Below are positions 1-7,784 of a stretch of DNA of 64,000 nt, in pieces. Every line of letters begins with the position of its first letter. Positions within the stretch are counted from its first letter, which is position 1. Location: contig NC_015675.1 in assembly GCF_000176035.2 (NCBI RefSeq), positions 4,716,001-4,780,000 on the forward strand, written 5' to 3'. Under the pieces are notes generated by a model. It saw nothing but the letters and a program-made list of their open reading frames with translations. It was not told the origin of the DNA and did no database searches. The stretch comes from Mesorhizobium opportunistum WSM2075 (GTDB taxonomy: Bacteria; Pseudomonadota; Alphaproteobacteria; Rhizobiales; Rhizobiaceae). The position numbers and the translations under genes were made by a program.

Positions 1-484
1 TACGGGGATCGTTGTTAGCTGGATTTGCCGAGGGCAGGCAACGTCGGTCACGGTCGTAACACTGGGCCATCGCGGCCCATTTGCGGTGAGCGGCAGATGG
101 CTTTTCGCGCGGAAAAGTCGCCAGGAGCGAGCGGCACACTGCCTCAGGCTGCAATGCCCGCTCGTCCGGCGCCCCCGCCAATGCCGTCGTTCAAGAAACC
201 CCGCCCGTTCGAACAGCATCGCTTTGGCGTAACCCAAGGTCCCGAATACGCATGCCGCGGCGTGATCTGTCAACGCCGCCAGCCCGAGGCATAAATCGCC
301 GATTTCGATGTATGAACAGTGGCTTATATAGATAGTCATTGGTGTACGGACGAGCTGAAACAGGCTGTTTTCCGGGGTTTTTCAACGAACTCGGAAACGC
401 TGGATATTTCATGACGGCAAAAGGCGCCTGCCAAAAGCCTCTCCGTGACAGGAAATTGCCCGGTCCTTTTCAACCTGACTTTTT
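1..484. other. No supportable gene
   Basis: I see no convincing gene here. On the minus strand an open frame starts with ATG at 339 and runs off the window edge without a stop. Its first ~47 residues look mildly protein-like, but the rest is rich in Arg, Trp and Cys, as expected of a random frame in GC-rich DNA. It could be a fragment of a gene lying to the left or chance. Confidence 0.4.
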
Positions 485-760
485 TTGGGGGAATTCACCC
501 CGCCGGGCCAGCACGGCAAAAAGAACCCCGGCAACGGCCGGAGTTCTCGCAAGGACAGAACGTCGGAAGGCGACGCTTATCCGGCATGGGGGCGCATGGA
601 CGACTTTTACGCAGCCGTCGTGCAGGCGCCCGAAGAGGCGGTGCCCAGCGCCCTCATCGCCAACAGCGACATGATCGGCCGCGACGGCAACCGCAACCTC
701 GCTTTGCCCCATGCGAAGGTTGTCGCTGCGCTGAAAGCACGTGGAGCTGCCGCCCGCTGA
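485..760 (+). CDS. Small hypothetical protein, start uncertain
   Basis: I do not recognise this ORF. The last ~54 codons, from the ATG at 598, have mostly G or C at the third position, as real genes here do. The upstream part looks less coding, so the true product may be only 54 residues. There is no clear ribosome-binding site, signal peptide or membrane segment. It ends about 35 bp before a strong bidirectional terminator shared with the convergent glnII, which fits a transcribed plus-strand gene. It could also be the remnant of a longer gene. Confidence 0.4.
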   Translation: MGEFTPPGQHGKKNPGNGRSSRKDRTSEGDAYPAWGRMDDFYAAVVQAPEEAVPSALIANSDMIGRDGNRNLALPHAKVVAALKARGAAAR

Positions 761-795
761 CCAAGGCGGACGTGCCTCGCCCCGCAAGCACTACG

Positions 796-830
796 AAAAA
801 GGCCCTGGCGTTTTTCGCCAGGGCCTTTTT
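796..830. terminator. Bidirectional rho-independent terminator
   Basis: A perfect 10-bp stem (GGCCCTGGCG with CGCCAGGGCC) encloses a five-T loop, with an A run before and a T run after it, so it works in both directions. It lies just past the glnII stop on the minus strand and past the small plus-strand ORF. Confidence 0.9.
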
Positions 831-882
831 CGTCATCGAGTTCTGGTGCGGCGAAGATCTTGCGTCCGCGCCGCGAAAACAA

Positions 883-1923
883 TCAGGCGGCAGCCGAAAC
901 CGATGCGTCGGTCGCAACCTGCGAGATCGTCTTCAGGATCTGCGAAGCGATCTGGTAGGGGTCGCCCTGCGAATTCGGACGGCGGTCTTCCAGGTAGCCC
1001 TTGTAGTCATTCTTGACAAAGGAGTGCGGCACGCGGATTGACGCACCGCGGTCGGCGATGCCGTAGCTGAACTTGTTCCATGGCGCGGTCTCGTGCTTGC
1101 CGGTCAGACGCTTGTCATTGTCCGGGCCGTAGACGGCGATGTGGTCCATCAGGTTCTTGTCGAACTGCGCCATCAGCGATTCGAAATACGCCTTGCCGCC
1201 GACTTCGCGCATATAAGCGGTCGAGAAGTTGGCATGCATGCCCGAGCCGTTCCAATCGGTGTCGCCAAGCGGCTTGCAGTGGAATTCGATGTCGATGCGG
1301 TATTTTTCGGTCAGGCGCAGAAGCAGATAGCGGGCGATCCACATCTGGTCGGCGGCCTTCTTGGAGCCCTTGCCGAAGATCTGGAATTCCCACTGGCCCT
1401 TGGCCACTTCGGCGTTGATGCCTTCATGGTTGATGCCGGCCGCCAGGCAAAGGTCGAGATGCTCCTCGACGATCTGGCGTGCGACATCGCCGACGTTCTT
1501 GTAGCCGACGCCGGTGTAGTATGGGCCCTGCGGTGCGGGATAACCGGTCTCCGGGAAGCCGAGCGGACGGCCGTCCTTGTAGAAGAAATACTCCTGCTCG
1601 AAGCCGAACCAGGCGCCCTCGTCGTCGAGAATGGTGGCGCGCTTGTTGGAGGCGTGCGGCGTCACACCGTCGGGCATCATGACTTCGCACATGACCAGCA
1701 CGCCATTGGTGCGGGTCGGGTCCGGATAAACCGCGACCGGCTTCAGCACGCAATCGGAGCTGTGGCCTTCGGCCTGCATGGTCGAGGAACCATCGAAACC
1801 CCACAGCGGCAGCTGGTCGAGCGTCGGGAATTCGGCGAATTCCTTGACCTGCGTCTTGCCGCGAAGGTTGGGGACCGGGGTGTAACCATCGAGCCAAATG
1901 TACTCGAGCTTGTATTTCGTCAT
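883..1923 (-). CDS. glnII: Type II glutamine synthetase
   Basis: Makes glutamine from glutamate, ammonia and ATP in the cytoplasm. At 346 residues it is the short eukaryote-like GSII form, not the ~470-residue GlnA. Family motifs are visible: GFDGSSTMQAEG near residue 50, NGSGMHAN in the middle and TGKHETAPW near residue 260. I chose the ATG at 1923 because a GAGAGG ribosome-binding site sits just upstream and the encoded MTKYKLEYIWLDG start is typical. In rhizobia glnII is nitrogen-regulated through NtrC and sigma-54, and a matching -24/-12 promoter lies at 2011-2026. The divergent neighbour is a gstI-like gene whose product in Rhizobium blocks glnII translation. Confidence 0.97.
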   Translation of the reverse strand: MTKYKLEYIWLDGYTPVPNLRGKTQVKEFAEFPTLDQLPLWGFDGSSTMQAEGHSSDCVLKPVAVYPDPTRTNGVLVMCEVMMPDGVTPHASNKRATILDDEGAWFGFEQEYFFYKDGRPLGFPETGYPAPQGPYYTGVGYKNVGDVARQIVEEHLDLCLAAGINHEGINAEVAKGQWEFQIFGKGSKKAADQMWIARYLLLRLTEKYRIDIEFHCKPLGDTDWNGSGMHANFSTAYMREVGGKAYFESLMAQFDKNLMDHIAVYGPDNDKRLTGKHETAPWNKFSYGIADRGASIRVPHSFVKNDYKGYLEDRRPNSQGDPYQIASQILKTISQVATDASVSAAA

Positions 1924-2010
1924 TCTAGCCTCTCGTTGCTTGATCACCGAACACTGAACGGCGTCGACACGCGTCTGCCGTCAGCAGCCGGCCCTGCCGG
2001 ATCACTAAAA

Positions 2011-2026
2011 TGCAATTCGTGTGCCA
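2011..2026 (-). promoter_or_regulatory. Sigma-54 promoter of glnII
   Basis: On the minus strand the sequence reads TGGCACACGAATTGCA. The -24 GG and -12 GC are correctly spaced, and both hexamer halves match the sigma-54 consensus. Transcription would start near 2000, giving a ~75-nt leader before the glnII ATG at 1923. This agrees with the known NtrC/sigma-54 control of rhizobial glnII. Confidence 0.85.
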
Positions 2027-2114
2027 CTCGGGCGCCAGCGGGTGCGGCAAAATGGCGGCGATACCCGGTTGAATTTGCTGAGCCGCCTCATCGATGGATC
2101 GAGATCGATCAACA

Positions 2115-2153
2115 ATGCAAAATGCATAAATAATATGCAAAAGATGATCTTTT
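2115..2153. promoter_or_regulatory. Palindromes upstream of glnII, possible NtrC enhancer
   Basis: Two short inverted repeats lie 90-140 bp upstream of the sigma-54 promoter. At 2115-2127 the arms are ATGCA and TGCAT around AAA. At 2139-2153 the arms are AAAAGAT and ATCTTTT around G. The distance suits an NtrC upstream activating site, and the region also lies just upstream of the gstI-like gene. The first resembles the enterobacterial NtrC box only loosely. Confidence 0.45.
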
Positions 2154-2240
2154 CGTAGGCATATTGCCCAAATGAATCGCACAACCTATCTTGCAATAAA
2201 GCTGAATCGAAAAGCTCCTGCAAAAGAAAGGAGGCCGCTT

Positions 2241-2432
2241 ATGGAAGTCATCATCTCCCGTCCGTCGGCAAAGATCCTGATGTTCCCTCTGGCAGCCCGC
2301 AAATCTGCCTCAAATTTAGGCGCAAAGGCCAAGTTCGCGGCAGAGCTTGCTTCGCTGCGCAACACGCACGCCGATTTTGACGGCTGGTACCACGAGGCGG
2401 CCGTCGAGGAAGAAAACCAGCGGAAGAGCTGA
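2241..2432 (+). CDS. gstI: GstI-like glutamine synthetase translation inhibitor (DUF2735)
   Basis: A 63-residue basic protein transcribed divergently from glnII. In Rhizobium leguminosarum, GstI has about this length and position and represses translation of glnII mRNA; this assignment rests on position, size and general resemblance. The frame opens at 2172, but I start at the ATG at 2241 because a perfect AAAGGAGG lies 6 bp before it. The N-terminal half carries a basic AARKSASNLGAKAKF stretch that could contact RNA. The gene ends at a strong bidirectional terminator shared with the convergent MFS gene. Confidence 0.75.
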   Translation: MEVIISRPSAKILMFPLAARKSASNLGAKAKFAAELASLRNTHADFDGWYHEAAVEEENQRKS

Positions 2433-2458
2433 GCCACCCCCTTCAGGTCTCGGATACG

Positions 2459-2493
2459 AAAAAGCCCGGCGTGATTGCTCACGCCGGGCTTTT
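2459..2493. terminator. Bidirectional terminator
   Basis: A perfect 11-bp stem (GCCCGGCGTGA with TCACGCCGGGC, TTGC loop) is flanked by an A run and a T run. It serves the gstI-like gene on the plus strand and the MFS gene on the minus strand. Confidence 0.92.
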
Positions 2494-2510
2494 GGTGGAC
2501 GATCCGTCGG

Positions 2511-4400
2511 CTACTCCTTGGCGTGCAGATCGGTGCCAAGCGTGTCCTTGACGAAGATCATGCCGATAACGAGCGACATCGCCGCGATCACCACCGGATA
2601 CCAGAGGCCATAGTAGATATCACCCTTGTAGGCACTAAGGGCGAACACGGTCGCCGGCAGCAGGCCTCCGAACCAGCCATTGCCGATATGGTAGGGCAGC
2701 GACATGCCGGTATAGCGGATGCGGGTCGGGAACATCTCGACCAGGATCGCCGCGATCGGCCCGTAGACCATGGTGACGAACAGCACCAGGATGAACAGGA
2801 TGCCAATCGTCATCGGCCAGTTGACGGCTGCCGGATCGGCGAACATGGCGAAGGCGCCACCGCCCGGTATGTTGTAGACAGTGACCTCGGGCGCGCCTGC
2901 TGCCTCATCGGTGGTCAGGATCTTGTCCTTGACTGCCTGTTCGGTCGGCACCGCTGTCTTTTCGCCGCCACGGATGGCGGCAGCATCGAGCTTCAGTTCA
3001 GGGTTGGCGGCGATGAAGGCGTCGAGTTTCTGGTCGGCAACCTTGATTGCCGCGCGCTTCAGCGGATAACCGCCGTCCCGCAGGGACATGTTGACGGCCT
3101 TGACGAAGGCGGCGTCCTTGGCCTTGGCCTGGTCGCCGGCAGCGACGGCGTCGTAGGACTCCACGGTCTCGTTGCCGATCTTGACCGACGCGGCTGTTCC
3201 GGCCGCGGCCGTCGAGACGATGTCGTAGGGAACCGAGTTCTTGGTCAGGAACGAAGTCGCGATGTCGCAGGACGTCGTGAACTTGGCGGTGCCGACCGGA
3301 TTGAACTGGAATCTGCAATCGCCGGGGGCGGCCGTCACCGTTGCCCGGGTGTTCTGCTGTGCCGTGGCCAGCGCCGGATTGGCAGCCCAGGTCAACGCCT
3401 TGAACAGCGGGAAGGTGCAGACAATTGCCAGCGCAAGGCCAGCCATGATGATCGGCTTGCGGCCGATCTTGTCGGACAGCCAGCCGAACACGACGAAGAA
3501 GATCGAGCCGATGGCCAGCGCAATGGCGATCATGATGTTGACCGACTGCGCATCGACCTTCAGCACGTTCTGCAGGAAGAACAGTGCGTAGAACTGGCCG
3601 TTGTACCAGACGACGGCCTGGCCGGCAGTGAGGCCAAGCAGCGCCAGCAGCGCGATCTTGGCGTTCTTCCACTGACCGAAAGCCTCGGAGAGCGGCGCCT
3701 TGGAGCCTTTGCCCTCTTCCTTCATCTTCTGGAAGGTCGGCGACTCAGAAAGCGACAGCCGGATCCAGATCGAGACGGCGAGCAGCAGGAAGGAAACGAT
3801 GAACGGAATGCGCCAGCCCCAGGCAGCGTAGCTTTCCTTGCTCAACGAGCCCTGAACGATCAGGATGACGATCAGCGACAGGAACAGACCGAGCGTAGCC
3901 GTCGTCTGAATCCATGACGTATAGAAGCCTCGGCGGTCGTCGGGCGCGTGCTCGGCGACGTAGGTCGCCGCGCCACCATATTCACCGCCGAGCGCCAGGC
4001 CCTGCAGCATGCGAAGGATGATCAGGATCACCGGAGCGGCGATGCCCAAGGTGGCATACCCCGGCAGCAGGCCGACCAGGAAGGTGGACAGGCCCATGAT
4101 CGTCATGGTGACAAGGAACGTATATTTGCGGCCGACGAGGTCGCCGATACGACCGAACAAAAGGGCGCCGAAAGGGCGCACCAGGAAGCCGGCGGCAAAG
4201 GCCAGCAGCGCGAAGATGTTGCGTGTCGCCTCAGGGATCGTCGGAGCAAAAAAGGTCGAGCCGATGAAAGCCGCCAACGAGCCGTAGAGATAGAAATCGT
4301 ACCATTCGAAAACGGTGCCGAGCGAGGAAGCGAAGATGACCTTCTTCTCTTCCCGCGTCATGCCGCGGCTCGTTCCGCCGGCGGTCGATGCCAATGCCAT
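2511..4400 (-). CDS. MFS metabolite:H+ symporter-like transporter with large insert
   Basis: Inner-membrane carrier of the major facilitator superfamily, metabolite:H+ symporter type. The MFS signature GRIGDLVGRK is at residues 84-93, with a second copy (WLSDKIGRK) near 307-315. The 629 residues exceed the usual ~430-450 because a mainly hydrophilic block of about 185 residues (roughly 340-525) lies between predicted TM9 and TM10, which should face the periplasm. The insert has two cysteines (362 and 378) that could form a disulfide. The rest is a normal 12-helix carrier. The ATG at 4400 follows GGGAGG. The substrate is not deducible; relatives carry organic acids, osmolytes or shikimate. Confidence 0.85.
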   Translation of the reverse strand: MALASTAGGTSRGMTREEKKVIFASSLGTVFEWYDFYLYGSLAAFIGSTFFAPTIPEATRNIFALLAFAAGFLVRPFGALLFGRIGDLVGRKYTFLVTMTIMGLSTFLVGLLPGYATLGIAAPVILIILRMLQGLALGGEYGGAATYVAEHAPDDRRGFYTSWIQTTATLGLFLSLIVILIVQGSLSKESYAAWGWRIPFIVSFLLLAVSIWIRLSLSESPTFQKMKEEGKGSKAPLSEAFGQWKNAKIALLALLGLTAGQAVVWYNGQFYALFFLQNVLKVDAQSVNIMIAIALAIGSIFFVVFGWLSDKIGRKPIIMAGLALAIVCTFPLFKALTWAANPALATAQQNTRATVTAAPGDCRFQFNPVGTAKFTTSCDIATSFLTKNSVPYDIVSTAAAGTAASVKIGNETVESYDAVAAGDQAKAKDAAFVKAVNMSLRDGGYPLKRAAIKVADQKLDAFIAANPELKLDAAAIRGGEKTAVPTEQAVKDKILTTDEAAGAPEVTVYNIPGGGAFAMFADPAAVNWPMTIGILFILVLFVTMVYGPIAAILVEMFPTRIRYTGMSLPYHIGNGWFGGLLPATVFALSAYKGDIYYGLWYPVVIAAMSLVIGMIFVKDTLGTDLHAKE

Positions 4401-4583
4401 TGCGTTTTCCTCCCGTGAGACCCTTTTCCTCGACGCTGCGTTTCAATCGTCGGCGTTCTCCTCCGAACGCGGACTCAACGACAGCCATCGCGGAAAAAAT
4501 GACAGAAAGCGCCCCCCGGCGGCAGAGCGACGATGGGATTATGACTTTGGTATTAGGTGCGGTGCGGCAAAGCCGTGCGAAGC

Positions 4584-5375
4584 TCAGGCCTTGAGCGCTT
4601 CCAGGAGCTGGACGGCGGCCATCATATCGCGCTTGCGGGCGGAGCGGCGGGCAACCGCCTCCGCGTCCTGGCCCCATTGCTCGATCTGCCAGTCCTCATC
4701 GACATGGCCGGCGGCCCAGGCGGCCTCGACGTCGAGCTCGCCAAAATCGACAGCCAGCGCCAGCAGCGCCGAACCGGTCAGCGATGTCATGACGTGGATG
4801 GCGGCGAGCCGCAGCGGATCGGCACGCTGAGCAAGATGCGCGCCCAGCACGGCGATCGTCTCGCGCGGCTGCTCGACATGAATGATGCCTTCAGCAAGAT
4901 TGAAGCGGGCTCCAAGGCTGCCGCGTGCCCAATCGATCACCGGGTCCCAGTGCTCGTTCTGCCGCTCGACCAGCCCTTGCGGCGCATCGGCGCGGTAACA
5001 AAGCAAGTCGGACGAGGCAAAGCGCAATATGTCTTCCAGCACCGCCTGCGGATCGCTGGCGACGCCATCGATGGCGGTGTTGACCAGGCGCATCACCGGC
5101 ATCGTTACTGGATTGATGGTCTCGCCCTGGGCGGCGAACTCGTCGGCAACCAGCGCCGCGGCTGCTTCGGTCGGCAGCGACAGCAGCGCCTTTCCCGGTG
5201 TGCGCACCGGCCTGCCGTCGAGATGGACGGCAAACCCGTCTTCCACCGGCGCAACCGAGACGGTTTTGTAGAAGCGCTTCGGCAGCGGTGTCTTCATCTG
5301 GATCTGGGCGCGGCGCACCGGGTCCGGATCGGAAAGGTATTTGCCCGCTTCGAGGTCGTTGAGGATATCGCGCAT
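4584..5375 (-). CDS. Atp12-family F1-ATPase assembly chaperone
   Basis: A 263-residue cytoplasmic protein of the Atp12 family. The mitochondrial member binds the F1 alpha subunit and helps assemble the F1 sector of ATP synthase; alphaproteobacterial homologues are presumed to do the same. The frame extends upstream to 5582 through sequence belonging to the DMT gene, so I start at the ATG at 5375, which gives MRDILNDLEAGKY after a GAGAG motif. The central RFYKTVSV and HLDGRPVRTPGK segments are typical of the family. It lies 11 bp after the DMT transporter gene and is probably co-transcribed with it. Confidence 0.88.
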   Translation of the reverse strand: MRDILNDLEAGKYLSDPDPVRRAQIQMKTPLPKRFYKTVSVAPVEDGFAVHLDGRPVRTPGKALLSLPTEAAAALVADEFAAQGETINPVTMPVMRLVNTAIDGVASDPQAVLEDILRFASSDLLCYRADAPQGLVERQNEHWDPVIDWARGSLGARFNLAEGIIHVEQPRETIAVLGAHLAQRADPLRLAAIHVMTSLTGSALLALAVDFGELDVEAAWAAGHVDEDWQIEQWGQDAEAVARRSARKRDMMAAVQLLEALKA

Positions 5376-5386
5376 GAAGGTCTCTC

Positions 5387-6298
5387 TCACACCGGTGTCA
5401 GCTTGCGCGCCGGCCGGTTGACGATGATCAGGCCGGCGGCAATCAGACCAAGTGCCAGGAAGATGCGGATGGTCAGCGGCTCGTTCAAGATGATTGCGCC
5501 GCACAAAACACCGAACACCGGTGACAGGAAGGTGAAACTGGACAGACCCGACGCCGGATAGCGGCGCAGCAGCCAGAACCACAACACGTAGGTGAAGGCG
5601 ACGATGTAGATCGCCTGGAACAGCAGCGCCAGGGTCGGCAGCAATGTGGGATCGCGGACCGGCGGGCCCGCCAAAGGCAGAACCAGAAGGCCAACGATGG
5701 CCGCGCCGGCGAGTTGGTAAAGCAGCAGCTTTTCAGCACTCGCCTCGACCAGTTTCGAGCGTTTGATGAGGATATTGGTCAGGGCCCAGAAAAACCCTGA
5801 GCCGAGACTGAGTAGGTCGCCGAACAGCATGTCCCCGCCGCCGCCGAGCTTATCGGAAAAAACAGCGGCAAGACCGGCGAAGGCCAAGAGCAGGCCGAGG
5901 AACTTGCGCAAGGTGATCTGTTCGCCAAGCAGGAAGTGGCCGCCGATCAGCATCCAGAACGGCATGGTATTGACCAGCAGGGTGTTGCGGGCAACGGTCG
6001 TGTGTTCCAGGCCGACGTAAAGGCAAAGGAATTCCACGCCGAAAAGCACGCCCACCGCGATGCCGGCAAGCAAGGTGCCGTCGCGCGTGAACAGCGCGAT
6101 GCCGCGCCAGCGGCACCAGAGGAAGACGCAGAAGCCGCCGATGATCGAACGCGCGATCGACAGGAAGACGGGGTCGTAACCGGCATAGGAGATCTTGGCG
6201 GCGACGTAGTTCAGTCCCCAGGAAAAAGTCAGGCCGACCATGATCGCGGCGGCGGCCATGTCGACCGTGTCGCGCCGATCGAGCGTGTCGGTGACCAC
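5387..6298 (-). CDS. DMT (EamA) family transporter
   Basis: A 303-residue inner-membrane protein with about ten hydrophobic helices in two EamA repeats, as in drug/metabolite exporters; the substrate is unknown. The frame is open to 6751 through the rRNA pseudouridine synthase gene, so the start must be later. I chose GTG at 6298, 7 bp after GGAGG and 2 bp after the preceding stop, which implies translational coupling. The second repeat ends with the usual FGVLCGAIILNEPLT segment. Part of a run of minus-strand genes ending in the Atp12-like chaperone. Confidence 0.87.
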   Translation of the reverse strand: MVTDTLDRRDTVDMAAAAIMVGLTFSWGLNYVAAKISYAGYDPVFLSIARSIIGGFCVFLWCRWRGIALFTRDGTLLAGIAVGVLFGVEFLCLYVGLEHTTVARNTLLVNTMPFWMLIGGHFLLGEQITLRKFLGLLLAFAGLAAVFSDKLGGGGDMLFGDLLSLGSGFFWALTNILIKRSKLVEASAEKLLLYQLAGAAIVGLLVLPLAGPPVRDPTLLPTLALLFQAIYIVAFTYVLWFWLLRRYPASGLSSFTFLSPVFGVLCGAIILNEPLTIRIFLALGLIAAGLIIVNRPARKLTPV

Positions 6299-6300
6299 GA

Positions 6301-7281
6301 TCAATCCTCCGCGCTGGCGTCGTCGAAGCCGATCAGGTTCCAGCTCTGGCGCATATGCGGCGGCATCGGCGCGGTGACGTCGATGAAGCCCTTGTCCGGG
6401 TGCGGGATGACGATGCGGCGCGCGTGCAGGTGCAGGCGATTTTGGATGCCGCCGGGAAAATCCCAATTGGTGTCGGCCTCGAAATATTTCGGATCGCCGA
6501 TGATCGGGCAGCCGATATAGGCGGCATGGACGCGCAACTGGTGGGTGCGGCCGGTATAGGGCTCCATTTCCAACCAGGTCATCGTCTGCGCCGCCTGCTC
6601 GATGATGCGGTAGTAGGACACGGCGTGGTCGGCGCCTTTTTCGCCATGCGCGGCGATGCGCACCCGGTCGCCGTCGGGTGTCGGCTCCTTGATCAGCCAA
6701 GTCGAGATCTTGTCCTCGCGCTTGGGCGGCACGCCCTTGACCAGCGCCCAATAGGTCTTCTTGGTCTCGCGGGCGCGGAACGCCTCGGAGAGCTTCATCG
6801 CCGCCAGCCTCGTGCGGGCAACGACCAGCACGCCCGACGTGTCGCGGTCGAGCCGGTGAACCAGCCGCGGCTTCTCGCCCTTCTGGTTGCGCCAGGCTTC
6901 CAGCATGTCGTCGACATTGCGGGTAACGCCCGAACCGCCCTGCACCGCCAGACCCGCCGGCTTGTTGAAGACGAAAACCTTCGGATCCTCATGGATCAGC
7001 ATTTTGGCCAGGACGTCGGCATCGCCCTGGTTACGGATCGAGTGGCCGGTCAGCGGGCTCTCGCCCTTCTTGTCCACCTCGAGCGGCGGGACACGCACCA
7101 CCTGGCCAGGCTCGACACGGCTGTCCGCCTTGACGCGGCCGCCATCGACGCGGATTTGGCCCGAGCGCAGCAGCTTCTGCAGATGGCCGAAGCCGAGGCC
7201 CGGGAAATGGGTCTTGAACCAGCGATCGAGCCGCATGCCCGCCTCGCCGGCCTCCACCGTGATCTGTTCAACGCCTGCCAT
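6301..7281 (-). CDS. RluA-family 23S rRNA pseudouridine synthase (RluC/RluD-like)
   Basis: Isomerises specific uridines in 23S rRNA. The protein has 326 residues. An S4 RNA-binding domain covers roughly residues 15-65 (RLDRWF...LQKLLRSGQIRVDG) and the catalytic domain follows. The RluA motif HRLDRDTSG is at 142-150, with Asp145 the expected nucleophile. The C-terminal GRTHQLRVH segment is also conserved. I start at the ATG at 7281 (MAGVEQITVEAG), because the upstream extension has no family resemblance. Whether the target positions are those of RluC or RluD cannot be told from sequence alone. Confidence 0.9.
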   Translation of the reverse strand: MAGVEQITVEAGEAGMRLDRWFKTHFPGLGFGHLQKLLRSGQIRVDGGRVKADSRVEPGQVVRVPPLEVDKKGESPLTGHSIRNQGDADVLAKMLIHEDPKVFVFNKPAGLAVQGGSGVTRNVDDMLEAWRNQKGEKPRLVHRLDRDTSGVLVVARTRLAAMKLSEAFRARETKKTYWALVKGVPPKREDKISTWLIKEPTPDGDRVRIAAHGEKGADHAVSYYRIIEQAAQTMTWLEMEPYTGRTHQLRVHAAYIGCPIIGDPKYFEADTNWDFPGGIQNRLHLHARRIVIPHPDKGFIDVTAPMPPHMRQSWNLIGFDDASAED

Positions 7282-7342
7282 GTTTTCTTCGCTTATCCAT
7301 TTCCCGGCAGGGCTCGGCCCTACTCTCGGCGCGGCAATAGCA

Positions 7343-7717
7343 CTAAGGCAGGCTTCTTGCGAGCCAAAGTCCCAGAAACAGGGCGATAATGGCGCCAATG
7401 ACACTGGCAAGCGCATATCCAAACGCCGGCAGCGTGGCTCCCCGCTCCCACAATGTCGCGAAATCCAGCGAGAAAGCGGAAAAGGTGGTGAAGCCGCCAA
7501 GGATGCCGGTGGCGACAAACAGCCTCACTTCGGTCGATCCGCCGCGGCGCGCCAGGATGGCGATGAACAGACCCATGGCAAAGGAGCCGACGATGTTGAT
7601 CGCCATCGTGCCCCAGGGATAATTGGGACCGACGAGGCGCAGCGCGCCCATATTGGCGAGATGACGGATGCCGGCGCCGATGCCGCCGCCGACGACCACG
7701 AGAAGCAGATTGAACAT
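7343..7717 (-). CDS. crcB: CrcB/Fluc fluoride channel
   Basis: A 124-residue inner-membrane protein with four helices that works as a dual-topology dimer to export fluoride. Family motifs are clear: GGGIGAGIRH at 10-19, GTMAINIVGSF at 36-46 and GGFTTFSAFS near 75, the last lining the ion path. A 12-bp palindrome, CCCCTGCAGGGG, at 7730-7741 overlaps the leader. I looked upstream for a fluoride riboswitch and do not see its conserved core. It lies 61 bp upstream of the pseudouridine synthase gene in the same direction. Confidence 0.93.
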   Translation of the reverse strand: MFNLLLVVVGGGIGAGIRHLANMGALRLVGPNYPWGTMAINIVGSFAMGLFIAILARRGGSTEVRLFVATGILGGFTTFSAFSLDFATLWERGATLPAFGYALASVIGAIIALFLGLWLARSLP

Positions 7718-7784
7718 GGTCGTTTACTGCCCCTGCAGGGGCGGCGGCGTCAATCCCTTCAAGACCCGACAGTCGACCCCGCCT

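Noticed and set aside
1..339. Minus-strand frame open to the window edge
   Set aside because: Only the first ~47 codons look protein-like; the rest has a random composition and there is no ribosome-binding site.
2475..3917. 480-codon plus-strand frame opposite the MFS gene
   Set aside because: It overlaps a complete transporter and lacks any domain or start signal.
7718..7784. Possible fluoride riboswitch before crcB
   Set aside because: I looked for the conserved core of the crcB motif and do not find it; only a 12-bp palindrome is present.
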